15,399 bases of DNA from Bacteroidales bacterium (GTDB lineage Bacteria; Bacteroidota; Bacteroidia; Bacteroidales; NBLH01). The translations under genes and the position numbers were made by a program. The DNA lies in assembly GCA_021647685.1 (NCBI GenBank), contig JAKIUH010000055.1, positions 1-15,399 on the forward strand. Direction: 5' to 3'. Shown here piece after piece: positions 8,389-14,358 of this stretch (position 1 is the first letter of the stretch; each line of letters begins with the position of its first letter). The notes beneath the pieces are model-generated. The model did not search any database, was not told where the DNA came from, and saw nothing but the letters and a program-made list of their open reading frames with translations.

Positions 8389-9087
8389 TTGACAGGATAT
8401 GTGTACAGTTTAGGACAGACAAATAAAACAATAGGCTTTATTCCGTTTAAGTTTAGTGATGCTAAAAATCTAAGTGATACTTACAAAATTCTTTTTGGTG
8501 ATTTTGATGCGATGGAGCAACGAAAAGATTATGAAGAATTAATGGGAAAAAAAATAAAAGATGCTTGCAAATTGGGAAGTATCGGCATTCAGGCACTTGA
8601 ACCTAAAGGGCTAGCTGAATATTTTAAAGATAAATCAAAAACATTAAAGTTTACCAAATCTGCGAAAATCAAAAAAAACGAATTGGAAGAGGACTTTGTT
8701 TTTCGAGAGCAGAAAACAAAAAAGAAACAATACGAAGAATTAATAACATTTAGAACATATAAAATTTGGCTAATAACTATGATTACAAAAAACAAAGAGG
8801 AAGTATTGGATTATACTTCCGAAATAGCTAAAAAGCTATCGGAATTCCGCTTTGCGGATAAAAAAGGTTCAACAAAATACAGTAACCTTGTAAATGAACT
8901 TTTTAAATCATCAAACAAGAAGATGTTTTTAAATAGTCTTACTGAAATACTCAAACTCGAACAAGATGATAATATTGGGTATTTGAAAGAATTGAGAGAC
9001 AAAGTACACCTTATGAATAGTGAAGACTTCGGTTACTTTGTAACGCTGTTAAAGTTTGACTATGCTTATCAACAAAAAGAAAATTAA
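8389..9087 (+). CDS. C-terminal part of Cas8 downstream of the internal stop
   Basis: The frame is open from 8287 to 9087. No ATG occurs before 8512; the earliest usable start in this frame is the TTG at 8389, a weak one. ATGs at 8512 and 8779 are alternatives. The sequence is largely helical and rich in Lys and Glu (AEYFKDKSKTLKFTKSAKIK, EYTSEIAKKL-like helices), as expected for the C-terminal bundle of Cas8, which interacts with the small subunits. It is in the same frame as the N-terminal half, so I read it as the remainder of one gene rather than an independent gene. Confidence 0.5.
   Translation: MTGYVYSLGQTNKTIGFIPFKFSDAKNLSDTYKILFGDFDAMEQRKDYEELMGKKIKDACKLGSIGIQALEPKGLAEYFKDKSKTLKFTKSAKIKKNELEEDFVFREQKTKKKQYEELITFRTYKIWLITMITKNKEEVLDYTSEIAKKLSEFRFADKKGSTKYSNLVNELFKSSNKKMFLNSLTEILKLEQDDNIGYLKELRDKVHLMNSEDFGYFVTLLKFDYAYQQKEN
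8779..9087 (+). CDS. Candidate internally initiated small subunit (Cas11-like)
   Basis: In types I-B, I-C and I-D the small subunit Cas11 is known to be translated from an internal start near the 3' end of cas8. An in-frame ATG at 8779 would give a 102-aa, almost entirely helical protein (starting MITKNKEEVLDYTSEIAKKL). That size suits Cas11, and no separate cas11 gene exists here. The start is preceded by A/T-rich sequence without a Shine-Dalgarno, which is normal in Bacteroidota. It lies downstream of the TAG and so could still be made. Inference only. Confidence 0.3.
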   Translation: MITKNKEEVLDYTSEIAKKLSEFRFADKKGSTKYSNLVNELFKSSNKKMFLNSLTEILKLEQDDNIGYLKELRDKVHLMNSEDFGYFVTLLKFDYAYQQKEN

Positions 9088-9107
9088 TAACATAAAAAAT
9101 TATAATT

Positions 9108-10178
9108 ATGAGTAATACAATTTATATTAGAACATTAAAACACGCAGAACATACGGTATTTGGAGTAGAAGACGGGCAGAAAAGATATTTTGACCCACAA
9201 TTTAAAAGGTATATTCCATATTCAAGCGGACAACAAGTCAAGCACTCAGTTATCGATAGGTTGTCTTCTGTATTAAATCAACAGCCAGCACCAACTACTT
9301 TTATTTTTGCGGTAAATAAAAATAATGAGTTAAAAGAAGAGGAGGTGTATGCTAATTGTGATCCAAGTTTTCCTGACCAATTATTCGGTGGATGGATGAA
9401 AGCAGGGAAAGGTGGCAGTGAGAGAACTATTAAAAGGCGCAGCCCGCTGTCTATCTCTGCAATGAGAGGTTTACACCCTTTATTGGCAGGAGTACCAAAA
9501 GAGAATATTTCTTTTGACAGAAGCGACAGGTCAAATACTGAGTTTCTCGTTAGAGATCCAAAAGGAGAGATATTATCAGATGACGAAGTATTGAAATTGT
9601 TAGCCGGTAAAGACAGGAGTTTGAGTAGAAAATGGATACCGAATAATTATAGAGCAACAGGCTTATTCGTTCAAGATATAGCCATTGATTTACGCAGATT
9701 GTTTTGTGTTTCTTTAAATAATTTTGAGCCGGAAATTACACCTGAAACAGAAAAAAGATTACGCGAAGCCGGTTGGATAGAGTCGGAAAATATTTTTGGT
9801 ATATGTCTGGTAGCTCCACGGGTGGAAAGAGAAAGGTTAATACCTGCCTTAGCAGAGGCGATAATTGATTGGACAATAACTTCTAATCAATCAAGAACTT
9901 TCAGTTTGATGGAAACCTTGGCTGTTGCCATTGGCGAAAATGCCAATAAAATTGCATCAAGTATCAGGGCAAAATTATCAGAAGAAGAAGATGAAAAAGC
10001 AATCCCCATAATAGAGGAGGAAATTGAAGGAGTTGATATTTTTGTTTCAACAGCAGCCCAAGGATATATTCGCACAAAAACTGAATCGACAGAAGCAATG
10101 GAGCAAGCCAAAGCAAGGTTAGTAGAAATTATGACAGGTTTTGATTATGAACAACAACTAAACGATAACAAATCTTAA
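9108..10178 (+). CDS. cas7: Cas7-family Cascade backbone subunit
   Basis: This 356-aa protein fits Cas7: a first strand (NTIYIRTLKHAEHTVFGV), then SSGQQVKHSVIDRL (39-52), which matches the Cas7 pattern in which a short S/G-Q-x-x-K-R/H-like motif binds the crRNA. A central RRSPLSISAMRGLHPLL segment follows (110-126) and a long, acidic C-terminal half with helices. Several Cas7 copies bind along the crRNA spacer and make up the Cascade filament. It follows cas8 by 20 nt. I cannot assign a named subfamily such as Csh2 or Cst2 with confidence. It ends the compact block of effector genes; a 157-nt non-coding gap follows. Confidence 0.82.
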   Translation: MSNTIYIRTLKHAEHTVFGVEDGQKRYFDPQFKRYIPYSSGQQVKHSVIDRLSSVLNQQPAPTTFIFAVNKNNELKEEEVYANCDPSFPDQLFGGWMKAGKGGSERTIKRRSPLSISAMRGLHPLLAGVPKENISFDRSDRSNTEFLVRDPKGEILSDDEVLKLLAGKDRSLSRKWIPNNYRATGLFVQDIAIDLRRLFCVSLNNFEPEITPETEKRLREAGWIESENIFGICLVAPRVERERLIPALAEAIIDWTITSNQSRTFSLMETLAVAIGENANKIASSIRAKLSEEEDEKAIPIIEEEIEGVDIFVSTAAQGYIRTKTESTEAMEQAKARLVEIMTGFDYEQQLNDNKS

Positions 10179-10335
10179 TAGAATTGAATAATTTGGTTTG
10201 AAGACTATTTAGTTGCCATGTCGTATAGCTTCTTTTATATAAATATAAACAGTGCAAATATATTTTACAACAGTTTAAAAAGTAATTGTTTATTAATCAA
10301 CAGTCTAACAACTTTTTAATAAGGCACTTTAAATT
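10179..10335 (+). promoter_or_regulatory. Non-coding gap with three phased AACAGT copies
   Basis: This 157-nt A/T-rich stretch after cas7 has no ORF continuing across it. It holds three copies of AACAGT at 10248, 10269 and 10299, all on the plus strand, spaced 21 and 30 nt (about two and three helical turns). That spacing would suit a regulator binding one face of the DNA upstream of the next gene. No exact TAnnTTTG is seen. The regulatory reading is weak. Confidence 0.25.
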
Positions 10336-10809
10336 ATGCAGCGCTATACAGAGCAACTTATTAAAGATCTGCATAATGCAAAAAACAAACATTGTTTGTT
10401 TAAAATGCACTTACCTCCCAAATTTGTATTTGTGCAAGGTGTTGAGGAATATCTATATGGCGAAATGTATGAATTGTGAGATTTGTTTGGTTTAACAAAA
10501 GAAATGTTTTCGCCAATTGTAAAACTTGACAGATACAAATTTAAAAGTATAGTGAAAAACTTTATTGGGTTGTGGGTAGCTTTTAATTTTATACCGGTTT
10601 TTCTGAGTAAATTACTCAGTAATAGCAAATATGAAATATTGGTAAATCATTTTGATTATAACGCAATTGCAGTTACAGATGGAGAAAATTATATGAGATT
10701 TTGTATGTGTAAAGATTTAGGTATTAAGGATAAAGATATGCTGTCCATGATAATAGATACAATAATGGCTATTTGCTGTTTTAGGTTTGATATTAACAAG
10801 TTATTATAA
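10336..10809 (+). pseudogene. Small Bacteroidota family protein gene, broken by one in-frame TGA
   Basis: From ATG 10336 the frame reads MQRYTEQLIKDLHNAKN and is stopped by TGA at 10477-10479 (codon 48). It then continues open in the same frame (DLFGLTKEMFSPIVKL onward) to TAA at 10807-10809. The full product would be about 156 aa. The M-x-R-Y-x-E-Q-L-I-x-D-L start and later L-x-x-L-F-G and W-x-A-F-N-F elements recall, from memory, a family of uncharacterised Bacteroidota proteins. No function is known to me. The downstream half alone has no ATG until after 10500 and only a TTG at 10483. The gene lies between cas7 and the coiled-coil gene (21 nt gap), so the two probably form a pair. Together with the cas8 TAG this is the second single nonsense codon within about 2.2 kb. 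Confidence 0.6.
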
Positions 10810-10830
10810 ATTTTAAAAATAAAAAAAACG

Positions 10831-11844
10831 ATGGAACAAGAAATTAGTTCAAAAAACACAAAGGCACAAATATTAGAAGCTTATGAAAACTTATTAAAAA
10901 AAGTACAATCTGCAAAAGCCGATGTACCTAAAAAAATTCAGGAAGAAAAACAGCGTAAGGAAACTGTAGCAAAAGTTGCTGATTTATCAAACAAAAGCAT
11001 TGTTAAAGAAATTGGAAGTTTGCGTACTAATTTGAATAACTCACTGGAAGAATTGGAAAAGCAATTATTGGAGGAGTTTAAAAAATTAGAAGAAATTCGT
11101 CAAGCTATTGATGTTGAAAAGAATAACTTGAAAGATTTATATGAACTTTCGGCTACAACAGATTCATTAGCTGCAATGCTTTTAGCTCAATCAGAGCAAA
11201 AAGAAACTTTTGAACAGGAAATGAAAGCAAAAAAAGATGCTTTTGAACAAGAAATGAGTGAATTAAGAGCTGCATGGAAAGAAGAAAAAGAGAAACATTT
11301 AACAGAACAAAAAGAATTTTTAGAAGAATTAAAGAAAAACCGTAAACGAGAAGAGGAGGAATATCAATATAAACTAAAAATCGAAAGACAAAAAGAAAAT
11401 GATGAATATACTGCGCAAAAGGCAAAGTTGGAAAAAGAATTAGTAGAGAAAAAAGCGGCTTTTGAACAAGAAATGGCTAAAAGAGAGGCTGATATTGTAG
11501 CGGCAGAACAAGAATTAAATGAATTGAGAAAAAATAATGAAGAATTTCCGAATAAATTAGCAAAAGCGATTGCCGATAAAGAAAAAGAAATTACACTTAA
11601 ATTAAGAACACAATTTGAGTTTGAAAGTAAATTGCTCGCTAAACAAAATGAGGGAGAAATAAAATTAAGAGATTTAACCATAACATCGCTCAAAGAAAAG
11701 ATTGAAGAAATGCAGCAACAAATTAAAGAGTTGAATGAAAAAGCAAATAAAGCCGAAAACAGCGTTAAAGATATAGCCGTAAAAGCAATTGAAAGCTCAT
11801 CGAAAATACAGGTATTCCCAAATCAAAAAGATAATGATGAATAA
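10831..11844 (+). CDS. Long coiled-coil protein of unknown function
   Basis: This 337-aa protein has no signal peptide and no transmembrane segment. Apart from the ends, it is almost wholly predicted coiled coil: Lys/Glu/Gln-rich heptads from about residue 60 to 310, with recurring phrases such as FEQEM (127-131, 138-142, 211-215). The N-terminus (TKAQILEAYENLLKKV) and C-terminus (DIAVKAIESSS) are less repetitive. Similar myosin-like proteins are frequent in Bacteroidota and some other phyla, without a known function. It lies inside the CRISPR operon, 21 nt after the broken small gene and 33 nt before cas4, on the same strand. A structural or scaffolding role is guesswork; no enzymatic motif is visible. 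Confidence 0.7.
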   Translation: MEQEISSKNTKAQILEAYENLLKKVQSAKADVPKKIQEEKQRKETVAKVADLSNKSIVKEIGSLRTNLNNSLEELEKQLLEEFKKLEEIRQAIDVEKNNLKDLYELSATTDSLAAMLLAQSEQKETFEQEMKAKKDAFEQEMSELRAAWKEEKEKHLTEQKEFLEELKKNRKREEEEYQYKLKIERQKENDEYTAQKAKLEKELVEKKAAFEQEMAKREADIVAAEQELNELRKNNEEFPNKLAKAIADKEKEITLKLRTQFEFESKLLAKQNEGEIKLRDLTITSLKEKIEEMQQQIKELNEKANKAENSVKDIAVKAIESSSKIQVFPNQKDNDE

Positions 11845-11877
11845 CATAAAATTGTAATGTTTGCTATTGTATGATTT

Positions 11878-12384
11878 ATGCAAATTACGGGAACCCATAT
11901 TAACTATTATTTTGTTTGCAAACGCAAGCTCTGGCTCTTTGCTAATGGTATTCAAATGGAACAAACTTCAGATTTAGTTTACGAAGGCAAACTGATTCAC
12001 GAAGAAAGCTATCCGCAACGCTCATCTAAATACGAAGAAGTGGAAATAGGCGGAATAAAAATTGATTTTTATGATGCTAAAAACAAAATAATACACGAGA
12101 TAAAAAAATCGCCCAAATTGCACGAAGCACATATTTGGCAACTTAAATATTACATTTATGTTTTTGAAAAAGCCGGAATAGAAGGGGTAAGCGGAATATT
12201 GGAATATCCGAAAGAGAGAAAAACCGAAGAGGTGTTTTTATCGACAATCGACATTGAAAGGTTAAAAGAAATAACCGATGAAATAGTGGAAATTATAAGT
12301 TCGGAAATAGTCCCTGCAATTAAAAAGAAAACAAGATGTAAAAATTGTAGTTATTACGATTTTTGTTTTGTGATGGAGGATTGA
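11878..12384 (+). CDS. cas4: Cas4 Fe-S nuclease of the adaptation module
   Basis: This 168-aa protein matches Cas4. Four cysteines for the [4Fe-4S] cluster are present: C14 (YFVCKRKLW) and C154, C157, C163 (CKNCSYYDFC). The PD-(D/E)xK nuclease core shows H41, D63 (IKIDFYD), E74 and K76 (HEIKKS) and the QLKYYIYV helix (88-95). Cas4 trims prespacers and helps select the PAM and the orientation of integration with Cas1-Cas2. All key residues are kept, so it should be active. The start at 11878 is right: an upstream in-frame ATG at 11857 is followed by a TGA at 11872. It is separated from cas1 by the four-helix-bundle gene. Confidence 0.93.
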   Translation: MQITGTHINYYFVCKRKLWLFANGIQMEQTSDLVYEGKLIHEESYPQRSSKYEEVEIGGIKIDFYDAKNKIIHEIKKSPKLHEAHIWQLKYYIYVFEKAGIEGVSGILEYPKERKTEEVFLSTIDIERLKEITDEIVEIISSEIVPAIKKKTRCKNCSYYDFCFVMED

Positions 12385-12386
12385 GA

Positions 12387-12418
12387 ATGTGGAAATTTGG
12401 AAATGAGGAAATTTGGAT
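12387..12418 (+). repeat. Left flank repeat of the four-helix-bundle gene
   Basis: Two near-identical GGAAATTTGGA units stand here side by side with GGAAATGAGG between them. The reverse complement of the right flank (12791-12835) contains GAAAATGATTAAATTTG, close to the GAAATGAGGAAATTTG found here. The pair thus forms imperfect inverted flanks around the four-helix-bundle gene. Confidence 0.5.
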
Positions 12419-12438
12419 TGTAAAATAAATCAGGAATC

Positions 12439-12846
12439 ATGGAAAAGAAAAATAATATTTTGGAATTGAGTTTTGAGTTTGCTCTTGATATTATTGAATA
12501 TGTCGAACGCCTGGAAGAAAAACGAAAATATGTCATTGCAAAACAATTGTTAAAATCGGGTACTTCAATAGGTGCTAATATTCGTGAATCGCAAAGTGCC
12601 GGGAGCAAAGCAGATTTTATACATAAATTTAAAATTGCCGATAAAGAAATAAAAGAAACCGAATATTGGTTAATGCTTTGTCAGGCATCTCAAACTTATC
12701 CTAATCCTTCTGAAAAGCTGTTGAAAAACTTTGAAAACATTAAAAACATTATTTCAAAAATTATTATTACTTCAAAAAATAAAATAAACTTTTCCAAGTT
12801 CTCAAATTTAATCATTTTCGAATTTTCAAATTTAAAACATGAGTAA
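12439..12846 (+). CDS. Four-helix-bundle protein (23S rRNA intervening-sequence family)
   Basis: This 135-aa protein carries the family signature: SGTSIGANIRESQSAGSKAD (40-59), then DFIHKFKIADKEIKETEYWL (59-78), which matches the four-helix-bundle / S23 family first seen within 23S rRNA insertions. Members form pentameric helical bundles; related Avd proteins assist diversity-generating retroelements, but no reverse transcriptase is seen here. Residues from about 116 (INFSKFSNLIIFEFSNLKHE) go beyond the usual family end and are encoded by the right flank repeat. Its stop overlaps the cas1 ATG by 8 nt, suggesting translational coupling. The gene interrupts the usual cas4-cas1-cas2 order and is probably an inserted passenger; a role in spacer acquisition is unproven. 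Confidence 0.85.
   Translation: MEKKNNILELSFEFALDIIEYVERLEEKRKYVIAKQLLKSGTSIGANIRESQSAGSKADFIHKFKIADKEIKETEYWLMLCQASQTYPNPSEKLLKNFENIKNIISKIIITSKNKINFSKFSNLIIFEFSNLKHE
12791..12835 (-). repeat. Right flank repeat of the four-helix-bundle gene
   Basis: The segment has units like CTCAAATTTAATC and CGAATTTTCAAATTT. Read on the minus strand it resembles the left flank at 12387-12418 (shared GAAA[A]TGA..AAATTTG). It encodes the unusual C-terminal tail of the four-helix-bundle protein and ends just before the cas1 start at 12839. Confidence 0.45.
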
Positions 12847-13846
12847 ACGCAGCTATTATCTATTCAATCCCGGTCGCCTGTCGCGCAAAGACAATACCCT
12901 TAAATTTACACCTGTTGATGAGAATAATAAAGAATTAAAACCACGCTACTTACCAGTTGAACATGTAGAACAGCTATATGTTTTCGGTTCGGTTGATGCC
13001 AATAGTGCAATGTATAATTTTTTGGGCAAGAACAATATTGCAGTACATTTTTTTGATTATTACGAAAATTATACCGGCTCGTTTATGCCGCGCGATGGTT
13101 TGTTGTCAGGCAAAATGATAATAGCACAAACAGATGCTTATGCTGATAAAAAACATCGAATTTTTCTTGCCAAACAATTTATTGAAGCTGCAAGTTACAA
13201 TATGCTTAAAAATTTGAAATATTATGACAACAGAGGAAAGGATTTGGAACCGTTAATCAATAAAATTGAAAATTTACGCAAAGAAATTGATACAGCCATA
13301 GAAATACAAGAACTCATGGGTATTGAAGGAAATATTAGAAAATGGTATTACGAAGGTTTTGATTTGATTATTAATGATTTTACAATGGGGGGCAGGAGTA
13401 TGCAACCCCCTTTGAATGAGGTAAATTCCTTAATATCATTTGGTAATATGCTGGCATACTCAGAGACCTTGCGCGCTATTAATAAAACACAGTTAAACCC
13501 AACAATCAGCTATTTACATAGTCCCGGCGACCGGCGTTATTCTTTGGCATTGGATTTATCAGAAGTATTTAAGCCCATAATTGTAGATAGAGTTATTTTT
13601 AAAGTGTTGAATAAAGGGATTTTACGAAAAAAAGATTTTGATGTAAAATTAAATAAAGTTGTGCTTAAAGATGCAGCCCGTAAAAAATTTATTGAAGCCT
13701 TTCAAAACCGTTTGGAAGAAACCATTCAACACAGAAGTTTAAAGCGGAAAGTAAGTTATAAGCATCTTTTAAAGTTAGAATGTTATAAGTTGCAAAAAGA
13801 TTTACTGGGAATTAATGAATATAAAGGTTTTAAAATGTGGTGGTAA
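12839..13846 (+). CDS. cas1: Cas1 integrase
   Basis: This 335-aa protein is a full-length Cas1. The N-terminal beta domain is followed by the helical catalytic domain with E163 (MGIEGNIRKWYY), H227 (ISYLHSPGDRRYSLALDL) and the acidic pair D239 and E242 (LDLSEVFKP). These metal-binding residues carry out integration of new spacers at the leader-proximal repeat, as a Cas1-Cas2 complex. All are present. The ATG at 12839 overlaps the end of the four-helix-bundle gene by 8 nt, and no earlier in-frame start is better placed. It is followed by cas2 after 27 nt. Confidence 0.96.
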   Translation: MSKRSYYLFNPGRLSRKDNTLKFTPVDENNKELKPRYLPVEHVEQLYVFGSVDANSAMYNFLGKNNIAVHFFDYYENYTGSFMPRDGLLSGKMIIAQTDAYADKKHRIFLAKQFIEAASYNMLKNLKYYDNRGKDLEPLINKIENLRKEIDTAIEIQELMGIEGNIRKWYYEGFDLIINDFTMGGRSMQPPLNEVNSLISFGNMLAYSETLRAINKTQLNPTISYLHSPGDRRYSLALDLSEVFKPIIVDRVIFKVLNKGILRKKDFDVKLNKVVLKDAARKKFIEAFQNRLEETIQHRSLKRKVSYKHLLKLECYKLQKDLLGINEYKGFKMWW

Positions 13847-13873
13847 AAAAAGCAAGAATTTAAAATATTAAAA

Positions 13874-14137
13874 ATGTATATAATTGCAGTTTATGATATT
13901 GGCGAGAAACGCGTAGCTAAGATGTTGAAATTGATGCGCAAGTATTTGAATTGGATACAAAATTCAGTTTTTGAAGGAGAAATTTCTGATGTAAAATTAA
14001 AAGAATTAATTTTGAAAGCTAAAACCATTATGGATGAAGAATACGACAGTTTAATTTTTTTTAAATCGAGAGAAGAGCGATGGTTAGAAAAGCAAATAAT
14101 TGGCAAGGAGCGTAATAACTTAGATATGTTTCTGTGA
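13874..14137 (+). CDS. cas2: Cas2 adaptation subunit
   Basis: This 87-aa protein has the Cas2 ferredoxin-like start, MYIIAVYDIGEKRVAKML, with the conserved D8 at the end of strand 1, and the second half (EEYDSLIFFKSREERWLEKQ) fits the expected strand-helix pattern. It forms the central dimer of the Cas1-Cas2 integrase. Length is typical. It lies between cas1 (27 nt upstream) and the leader. It ends with TGA, which supports TGA being a normal stop in this genome. Confidence 0.94.
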   Translation: MYIIAVYDIGEKRVAKMLKLMRKYLNWIQNSVFEGEISDVKLKELILKAKTIMDEEYDSLIFFKSREERWLEKQIIGKERNNLDMFL

Positions 14138-14207
14138 AAATTGTCGATATATTCAATTTAGCTTAATAAATAATAATAAATTTTGCATAAAAATTTACAA
14201 AAGTTCT

Positions 14208-14236
14208 TTGACATACTGAAAATAGAGCGATAAAAG
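14208..14236 (+). promoter_or_regulatory. Likely promoter of the CRISPR array
   Basis: TTGACA (14208-14213) is followed after 17 nt by TAAAAG (14231-14236). The first hexamer is a perfect -35 consensus, and the overlapping TTTG (14207-14210) also fits a Bacteroidota -33 element. The -10 part is poor. A start would fall about 115 nt before the first repeat. Confidence 0.45.
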
Positions 14237-14276
14237 ATATTGTCGAACAGCGAGTATTTTTATATTATTAATGATA

Positions 14277-14348
14277 GACGACAAATTAGTCTGGTTTTTG
14301 GAATCTAAAAATTTGTAAAATTCTAAGAATTAGACTATTTTTGTCGTC
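14277..14348. repeat. Inverted repeat next to the first CRISPR repeat
   Basis: GACGACAAATTAGTCT (14277-14292) and AGACTATTTTTGTCGTC (14332-14348) pair over 15 bp (6 plus 9) with a small bulge. Inside the 39-nt loop is a perfect palindrome, AATTCT-A-AGAATT (14319-14331). The outer arm ends 10 nt before the first repeat. It could be a protein-binding site guiding Cas1-Cas2 integration, or a hairpin in the array transcript. Confidence 0.6.
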
Positions 14349-14358
14349 AAAATTACGG

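Larger units (their letters stand above)
7690..9087 (+). pseudogene. cas8: cas8 (Cascade large subunit) interrupted by one in-frame TAG
   Basis: One reading frame runs from ATG 7690 to TAA 9085-9087 with a single break, TAG at 8284-8286 (codon 199 of 466). Frame, base composition and protein-like sequence continue on both sides: before it NPDFSIL, after it EENFFKETNEAIVID, then TVKWSRLFFNLSRKF. The intact product would be about 465 aa, a normal length for a Cas8 large subunit. It sits where Cas8 is expected, between cas3 and cas7 (9 and 20 nt gaps), and no other large-subunit candidate exists in the operon. Cas8 recognises the PAM and recruits Cas3. No CXXC zinc-finger pairs are visible, so it differs from some Cas8b families, and I identify it mainly by context. 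One base change from AAG, CAG, GAG, TGG or TTG, among others, would give this TAG. A true nonsense mutation, a sequencing error, readthrough, or a functional split are all possible. Confidence 0.8.
14138..14358 (+). promoter_or_regulatory. CRISPR leader
   Basis: This 221-nt A/T-rich sequence lies between cas2 and the first repeat and has no ORF. It contains the motif GTTCTTTGACATA (14203-14215) with a promoter-like -35/-10 pair, and a long inverted repeat near its 3' end. New spacers would be added at its junction with the first repeat; the array polymorphism supports this as the young end. Confidence 0.8.

Noticed and set aside
10344..10628. 94-aa minus-strand ORF and 69-aa plus-strand ORF at 10286-10495
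   Set aside because: They overlap the better-supported frame 10336-10809, show no family features and have unlikely composition.
7690..10809. Reassigned stop codons (TAG or TGA read as sense) as explanation for the two broken genes
   Set aside because: TAG ends the LysM and cas6 genes and TGA ends cas4 and cas2 at the expected family lengths, so both are ordinary stops here.
11856..11864. Promoter before cas4 (TAATGTTTG)
   Set aside because: The spacing inside the motif is one base too long for TAnnTTTG, so I do not call it.
12439..12846. Diversity-generating retroelement, because Avd belongs to the four-helix-bundle superfamily
   Set aside because: No reverse transcriptase, template repeat or variable repeat is visible nearby.
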